A DNA stretch of 64,000 nucleotides. It comes from Ovis canadensis. Lineage: Eukaryota; Chordata; Mammalia; Artiodactyla; Bovidae. Positions 57,951 to 64,000 of the stretch are shown here, one piece after another; position 1 is the stretch's first letter; each line of letters starts with the position of its first letter. A program made the position numbers and the translations under genes. The notes under the pieces were generated by a model. The model was not told the DNA's origin and did not search any database. It saw nothing but the letters and a program-made list of their open reading frames with translations. The stretch is taken from positions 222,827,501 to 222,891,500 of the forward strand of contig NC_091245.1 in NCBI RefSeq assembly GCF_042477335.2, written 5' to 3'.

Positions 57951-59155
57951 AGGGCTCCCTTTGTGCTTAGTAAAGAATCTGCCTGTAATGCAGGAGACCG
58001 GGGTTCGATCCCTGAGTTGGGAAGATCCCCTAGAGAAAAGAATAGGGAATACCAGACCACCTGACCTGCCTCTTGAGAAATCTGTGTGCAGGTCAGGAAG
58101 CAACAGTTAGAACTGGACAGGGAACAACAGACTGGTTCCAAATAGGAAAAGGAGTACGTCAAGGCTGTATATTGTCACCCTGCCTATTTAACTTATATGC
58201 AGAGAACATCATGAGAAACGCTGGGCTGGAAGAAGCACAAGCTGGAATCAAGATTGCCGGGAGAAATATCAATAACCTCAGATATGCAGATGACACCACC
58301 CTTATGGCAGAAAGTGAAGAGGAGCTAAAAAGCCTCTTGATGAAAGTGAAAGAGGAGAGTGAAAAAGGTGGCTTAAAGCTCAACGTTCAGAAAACGAAGA
58401 TCATGCCATCTGGTCCTATCACTTCATGGCAAATAGGTGGGGAAACAGTGGAAACCGTGTCAGACTTTATTCTTTTGGGCTCCAAAATCAGTGCAGATGA
58501 TTTTGACGTTTACTCCTTGGAAGAAAAGTTATGACCAACCTACATAGCATATTCAAAAGCAGAGACATTACTTTGCTGACTAAGGTCCGTCTAGTCAAGG
58601 CTATGGTTTTTCCAGTAGTCATGTATGGATGTGAGAGTTGGACTGTGAAGAAGGCTGAGCACTGAAGAACTGATGCTTTTCAATTGTGGTGTTGGAGAAG
58701 ACTCTTGAAAGTCCCTTGGACTGCAAGGAGATCCAACCAATCCATTCTGAAGGAGATCAGCCCTGGGATTTCTTTGGAAGGAATGATGCTAAAGCTGAAA
58801 CTCCAATATTTTGGCCACCTCATGCAAAGAGTTGACTCATTGGAAAAGACTCTGATACTGGGAGGGATTGGGGGCAGGATCAGAAGGGGACGACAGAGGA
58901 TGAGATGACTGGATGGCATCACCAACTCGATGGACGTGAGTCTGAGTGAACTCTGGGAGTTGGTGATGGACAGGGAGGCCTGGCGTGCTGCAATTCATGG
59001 GGTTGCAAAGAGTCTGACACGACTGAGCGACTGAACTGAACTGAACCCACTACAGTACTCTTGCCTGGGAAATCCCATGGACAGAGGAGCCTGGCAGACT
59101 ATAGTCCATGGGGTCACAAAGAATCAAACACGAATAACACTTTCACTTTTTGACT
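57951..59155 (+). mobile_element. Bov-tA SINE split by a BovB insertion
   Basis: The SINE head 57951-58043 ('tgcaggagaccggggttcg', 'gttgggaagatccccta') continues after the BovB at 59044 with 'aacccactacagtactcttg', 'cccatggacagaggagcctg' and 'cacaaagaatcaaacacg'. Both halves are in + orientation. Confidence 0.92.
58044..59043 (+). mobile_element. BovB (RTE) LINE inside a Bov-tA SINE
   Basis: 1.0 kb, 5'-truncated at the 'gggaataccagaccacctg' block, 3' end 'cgactgaactgaactg'. ORF 58073-58534 (153 codons) has GVRQGCILSPCLFNLYAENI and an intact YADD at 58283-58294. A deletion near 58499 removes about 25 bases and shifts the frame. ORF 58684-58908 carries the C-terminal part. No clear target duplication is visible at the SINE junctions. 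Confidence 0.94.
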
Positions 59156-59231
59156 TTCAATAGTAAATAAATACTAATGTACAAATAATAAGAAGAAATG
59201 TGTTGAACTCACATTAAATGGCCCCATGTGG

Positions 59232-59523
59232 TATCCTGCTGCTGCTGCTGCTGCTGCTGCTAAGTCGCTTTAGTCGTGTCCGACTCTGTGCGACCCCATA
59301 GACAGCAGCCCACCAGGCTGCCCCGTCTCTGGGATTCTCCAGGCAAGAACACTGGAGTGGGTTGCCATTTCCTTCTCCAATGCATGAAAGTGAAAAGTGA
59401 AAGTCCAGTCACTCAGTTGTGTCTGACTCTTTGGGAACCCATGGACTGCAGCCTACCAGGCTCCTCTGTCCGTGGGATTTTCCAGGCAAGAGTACTGGAG
59501 TGCGTTGCCATTGCCTCCTCCAG
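59232..59523 (-). mobile_element. Bov-A2 dimeric SINE with (CTG)8
   Basis: Two Bov-A monomers in tandem, minus orientation, starting after eight CTG units (59236-59259). The first monomer ends 'ccttctccaatgcatg', then a linker 'aaagtgaaaagtgaaagtcc', then the second monomer to 'gccattgcctcctccag'. Confidence 0.93.
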
Positions 59524-60540
59524 ATAACAGCTCTAAGCATTAGTTATTAGCTCTACTTAGAGGTGCAAGCTGAATCTCAAGCTCCTATTATGCAACCACA
59601 CAATCTCCCTACTACAACTTGTGATACAAATAATACAATTGAATGAGTGAATGAATTCTAATCCTAGAGCGTAAGTGGGGGCCACTGATAAAATGAGAAT
59701 TAATTGTTCAGTGAAAGTTAATGCATTTATGATTCTGAGCTTGAATTAAAGTTCATATATTTTAATTGTACATTGAATTTATTAAAACTGGCATTGGATA
59801 GAATTAATAAACATAAATCTCACACTTATCAAGGTATAGTGCTTCTTGAACAACTTAGGATTTCTTAATAAACAGCTTCCTAAATTATAACCAAATGTAT
59901 GGCAAAATCATGGTTTTAGTTTCAGACCAAAGCAAATAAAGCTAGCGAGTGAACAATCAGCGATACAATTGCACATATCTGTCAATTTCAAAAATTGGAA
60001 GTATTTCTTAAATCTTCCCCCAGAGTATATTGGCACCATCACTGTACATAAAATTATGAAGTTGATTGTATGTATTAATTTGGGGAAGAAAATTTATTTT
60101 TGTCCTTGTTTATGGTCTATTTGCAATTCCATATTCTAGAATGTAAAAAAGAAATTGCCTTGATATTTGTCAGTCAAAACAGTTTCTTGATTGTAGAAAT
60201 AAAAATAAATTACAAACTCACAGGGAGAGAATATTTTGACTCAGTCTTTTGGTTATTTTTGTTAAATGGATTAATAACATTAATAAATGGATTAATAACA
60301 ACATACATTTGAGGCACTGATTGATGTCATTATGTAATAGTTCAAAGGGCCAACATCTACTTAGCTTTCAGAAACAGTTTGCAGTTTGGCTCAAATGAAG
60401 TGTTTTTAGGTTGAAATTTCCTTCCTCATTGTTAATATCTGGGTCACTGAAAAATTTCCACCTATTTGAACTTTTAGATTAAAAAAATTCAACAAAGACA
60501 AGAATGACGGACTTCTGAGTAGTTCACATTTGCGTCTTCC
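59524..60540. other. Probable intronic DNA, nothing recognised
   Basis: AT-rich. A 19-base 'taataa(c)a...aatggat' doublet occurs near 60269-60297. No gene or transposon assigned. Confidence 0.5.
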
Positions 60541-60544
60541 ATTT

Positions 60545-61865
60545 AGGTCTGTGATCCATTTTGAGCTAATGTTTGTAAAGGGAATAAGGTCGGTGTCTAG
60601 TTCACTTTTTTGCTATATGAATGTCCAGTTGCTCCAGCGCTGTTGAAGATGTTATCTTTTCCCAATTGTATTGCTTTTGGTTCTTTGTTAAAGATCAGTT
60701 GACCATGTTTGCTTCTGCTGTTGCTAAGTTGCTTCAGGCATGTCCAACTCTGTGTGATCCCATAGACAGCAGCCCACCAGGCTCCCCCGTCCCTGGGACT
60801 CTCAAGGCAAGAACACTGAAGTGGGTTGCCATTTCCTTCTCCAATGCATGAAAGTGAAAAGTGAAAGTTAAAGTGAATTCGCTCAGTCGTGTCCAACTCT
60901 TAGTGACCCCATGTTTACATGGGTCTATTTTGAGCTCTCTATTCTGTTTCATTGATCTAGTTTATATTCTTATGCCAATATCACAAATGTCTGGGTTACT
61001 GTCATTTTTTAATAAGTCTTGGAGTTGGGTAGAGTCAGTCCTCTAACTTTGTTCTTATTCTTTAGTATTGTGTTATCTCAGTATTTAGCCTCTCCATGTT
61101 GATTTGGAGTCAGTTTGTCAGTATTAATAAAAGGACTTATTGAGATTTTTATTGGAATTGCATGGAATCTATAGATTGTCTTGGGAAGAATTGAGGTCTT
61201 AGCAAAAGTGAATTTTCCTATCTATTAACATGGAATATTTCTCCAATTATTTATTCCTTGATTGTGCTGATAGGAGTTTTATAGTTTTCCTCATATAGAT
61301 CTTACACATATTTTGTTAGATTTACATGCATTTCATTTTTGAGGATGCTAATGTAAAATGGTGTTGTAGTTTTAGTTTCAAATTCTTCCTGTTCATTCCT
61401 GGTGTCTAGGAAAGCAATAGACTTTTGAATGTTAATCTTGTGTCCTACAGTCTTGCTGTAATCACTTATTATGATAGTTCCAAGAGCTTTTCCATTGGTG
61501 CTTTCAGATATTTTACATAGATAATCATATCTTGTATAAACAAAGACAGTTTATCTTTCTTTCCAATCTTTATACTTTTACTTCCTTTTCTTGTCTTATT
61601 GCATTAAGTAGAGCTTCCAATATGATGTTGAAAAGCCATGGTGAGAAGACATCCTTGTCTGTACCTGATCTTAGTAGGAATGCCGCAAGGTTCTCACTGT
61701 TAAGGATGATGTTTCTGGTTAAGCTGTATGTTTGTGGTAGATACTCTCTTTCAAGGTGAGGAATTTCCTTTCTATTATTAGTTTACTGAGAATTTTTTTA
61801 AATCATAAATTGGTGTTGAATTTTGCCAAATGTTTTTTCTTCATCTATTGATGTGCCATTTAACA
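60545..61865 (-). mobile_element. L1 ORF2 fragment, split by Bov-A2
   Basis: The - strand of 60545-60702 and 60917-61865 is L1 ORF2 sequence around the reverse-transcriptase domain. On the + strand it reads 'gtctgtgatccattttgagc', 'ggaattgcatggaatctata', 'aatatgatgttgaaaagcca' and 'tctattgatgtgcc'. Many stops; no activity possible. It lacks both L1 ends. Confidence 0.85.
60711..60908 (-). mobile_element. Bov-A2 SINE inside L1
   Basis: 'gcttctgctgttgctaagtt' to 'cgctcagtcgtgtccaactc'. The second monomer is cut short. Duplication CCATGTTT at 60703-60710 and 60909-60916 (partly SINE-like sequence on the right, so length uncertain). Confidence 0.88.
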
Positions 61866-61874
61866 TTCATAATC

Positions 61875-62045
61875 ATTTTCCTGAGACTGGCATTTTGCTA
61901 TATCTACTGTCATATCTACTTTACAGATGGGAAAGTTAAGCCTCAACAATGAAGTAACTTTCTAGTAGTTCCCACATATCTGGTGAAACCAGGATTAAAC
62001 CTTCAATTGTTTGACCTGCTCTACAACATGCTGCCTCCCAGTGCT
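61875..62045 (-). mobile_element. MIR SINE
   Basis: 'tttacagatgggaaagttaa', 'ggtgaaaccaggattaaacc' and 'tttgacctgctctacaacat' are the reversed MIR core. Confidence 0.7.
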
Positions 62046-62274
62046 TACTGTCAAATCTGACCCTTTGGCTCTGAGACAGTAGGAAAACAGATTCTCTCAC
62101 TGTGAAGCTCACCAAACTAAACAGCCTATCAGTATTAAACTACCATCTGGGATACAGATGGTTCTCATCATTGTCAGAGTTTGTATTTGTGAATTGGACT
62201 ACTTGCTATAATTTATTTGGGTCCCCAAAGTCAAAACTCAAGTCACCTTCCTGATCATTCACAGACACGCCAGT

Positions 62275-64000
62275 CAGTCAGTTCAGTCACTCAGTGGTGT
62301 CTGACTCTTTGTGACTGCATGGACGGCAGCACCCCAGGCCTCCCTGTCCATCACCAACTCCCAGAGTCTACACAAACTCATGTCCATTGAGTCGGTGATG
62401 CCATACAACCATCTCATCTTCTGTCGTCCCCTTCTCATCCTGCCCTCAATCTTTCCCAGCATCAGGGTCTTTTCAAATAAGTCAGCTCTTCACATCAGGT
62501 GGCCAAAATATTGGAGTTTGAGCTTCAACATCAGTCCTTCCAATGAACATGCAGGCCTGATCTCCTTTAGGATGGACTGGTTGGATCTGCTTGCAGTCCA
62601 AGGGACTCTCAAGAGTTTTCTCCAACACCACAGTTCAAAAGCACCAATTCTTCAGTGCTCAGCTCTCTTTACAGTTCAACTCTCGCATCCATACGTGACT
62701 ACTGACAGACCTTTGTTGGCAAAGTAATGTCTCTGCTTTTTAATATGCTGTCTAGGTTGGTCATAACTTTCCTTCCAAGGAGTAAGCATCTTTTAATTTC
62801 ATGGCTGCAGTTATCATCTGCAGTGATTTTGGAGCCCCCCACAATAAAGTCACTATTTCCACTGTTTCCCATCTATTTGTCATGAAGTGATGGGACCAGA
62901 TGCCATGATCTTCGTTTTCTGAATGTTGAACTTAAAGCCAACTTTTTCACTCTCCTCTTTCACTTTCATCAAGAGGCTCTTTAGTTCTTCTTCACTTTCT
63001 TCCATAAGGGTAGTGTCATCTGTATATCTGAGGTTATTGATATTTCTCCCGGCAATCTTGATTCCAGCTTGTGTTTCTTCCAGCCCAGCATTTCTCATGA
63101 TGTATTCTGCATATAAGTTAAATAAGCAGGGTGACAATATACAGCCTTGGTGTCCTCCTTTTCCTGTTTGGAACCAGTCTGGTTTTTCATGTCCAGTTCT
63201 ACCTGTTGCTTCTTGCCCTGCATACAGATTTCTCAGGAGGCAGGCCAGCTGGTCTGGTATTCTCATCTCTTTCAGAATTTTCCAGTTTGTTGTGATCCAC
63301 ACAGTCAAAGGCTTTGGCATAGTCAATAAAACAGAAGTAGATGTTTTTCTGGAACTCTCTCGCTTTTTCAGTGGTCCAGCGGACGTTGGCAATTTGATCT
63401 CTGGTTCCTCTGCCTTTTCTAAAAGCAGCTTGAACATCTGGAAGTTCATAGCTCATGTATTGGTGAAGCCTGGCTTGGAGAATTTTGAGCATTACTTTAC
63501 TAGTGTGTGTGATGAGTGCAATTGTGCAGTAGTTTGGGCATTCTTTGGCATTGCCTTTCCTTTGGATTGGAATGAAAACTGACCTTTTCCAGTGTGTCCA
63601 CTGCTGAGTTTTCCAAATTTTCTGGCATATTAAGTGCAGCATTTTCACAGCATCATCTTTTAGGATTTGAAATAGCTCAACTGGAATTCCATCACCTCCA
63701 CTAGCTTTGTTCGTAGTGATGCTTTCTAAGGCCCACTTGACTTCACATTCCAGGACATCTGACTCTACCTGAGTGATCACACCATTGTGATTATCTGGGT
63801 CGTGAAGATCTTTTTTGTATAGTTCTTCTGTGTATTCTTGCCACCTCTTCTTAATATCTTCTGCTTCTGTTAGGTCCATACTATTTCTATCCTTTATTGA
63901 GCCCATCTTTGCATGAGATGTTCCTTTGGTGTCTCTAATTTTCTTGAAGAGATCTCTGGTCTTTCCCATTCTATTGTTTTCCCCTATTTCTTTGCACTGA
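62275..64000 (-). mobile_element. BovB (RTE) LINE, runs off the right edge
   Basis: The longest BovB in the window. The 3' end 'gtcagttcagtcactcag' is at the left; the - strand encodes, from right to left, the region before the RT (63199-63969, 256 codons, MGKTRDLFKKIRDTKGTSHA...), the RT core (62880-63449) and the C terminus. The RT catalytic box reads YTDD instead of YADD (63015-63026). Several frameshifts join the frames. At 64000 the element still matches ('tttcccattctattgttttc'), so its endonuclease portion may lie beyond the edge. Confidence 0.96.

Noticed and set aside
62923..63582. 219-codon + strand open frame
   Set aside because: Antisense shadow of the BovB reverse transcriptase.
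63199..63969. 256-codon - strand open frame as a retron or group II intron RT
   Set aside because: Residues and 3' end match BovB; eukaryotic LINE, no intron or retron RNA context.

Overview
This window is nuclear DNA of a ruminant mammal (cattle, sheep, goat or a relative). The evidence is its repeats: ten BovB (RTE-type LINE) copies, about thirty tRNA-derived Bov-tA/Bov-A SINE copies, older CHR-type SINEs, ruminant-type L1 3' ends, and a solo endogenous-retrovirus LTR that looks bovine class II. The repeat tails and the one identified gene do not fix the species. There is no bacterial operon, CRISPR array or phage.

The only certain gene is PDCD10 (CCM3). Its last three coding exons lie on the + strand at 269-347, 653-735 and 3935-4016, followed by a short 3' UTR with AATAAA at 4398-4403. 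They encode the conserved C-terminal FAT-homology helices, with intact splice sites. About 30 kb downstream, on the same strand, a clean start-codon exon (34557-34724, GT donor after codon 56) sits in non-repeat DNA. In mammals WDR49 lies downstream of PDCD10 on the same strand, so this is a candidate first coding exon of WDR49. I could not find further exons, so that name is an inference.

Layout: 1-4.45 kb is the PDCD10 3' end, with DNA transposons (hAT/MER5, MER2) in its introns. 4.45-34 kb is intergenic, with L1ME 3' ends, an old HAL1/L1 relic, BovB pieces, a Tigger1-derived element, and a solo ERVK-type LTR with a perfect 6-bp target duplication. 34-64 kb is probably the 5' part of WDR49 (first exon plus a long intron). 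It holds two + strand BovB copies (41.2-42.8 and 58.0-59.0 kb), a large - strand BovB running off the right edge (62.3-64.0 kb), a hAT element split by BovB, and a 5'-truncated RPL27A processed pseudogene (50.76-51.06 kb).

I found no undescribed gene system. What is most worth reading is the insertion history. Many insertions are nested with readable target-site duplications (TSDs), giving a relative-age order: MIR, L2, L1M, hAT and Tigger first, then CHR, BovB, Bov-tA and Bov-A2. The longest open reading frames (382, 293 and 256 codons) are broken BovB reverse-transcriptase fragments, not host genes. Family names for repeats come from recognition by eye; a RepeatMasker run against a ruminant library would settle subfamily names and exact ends.
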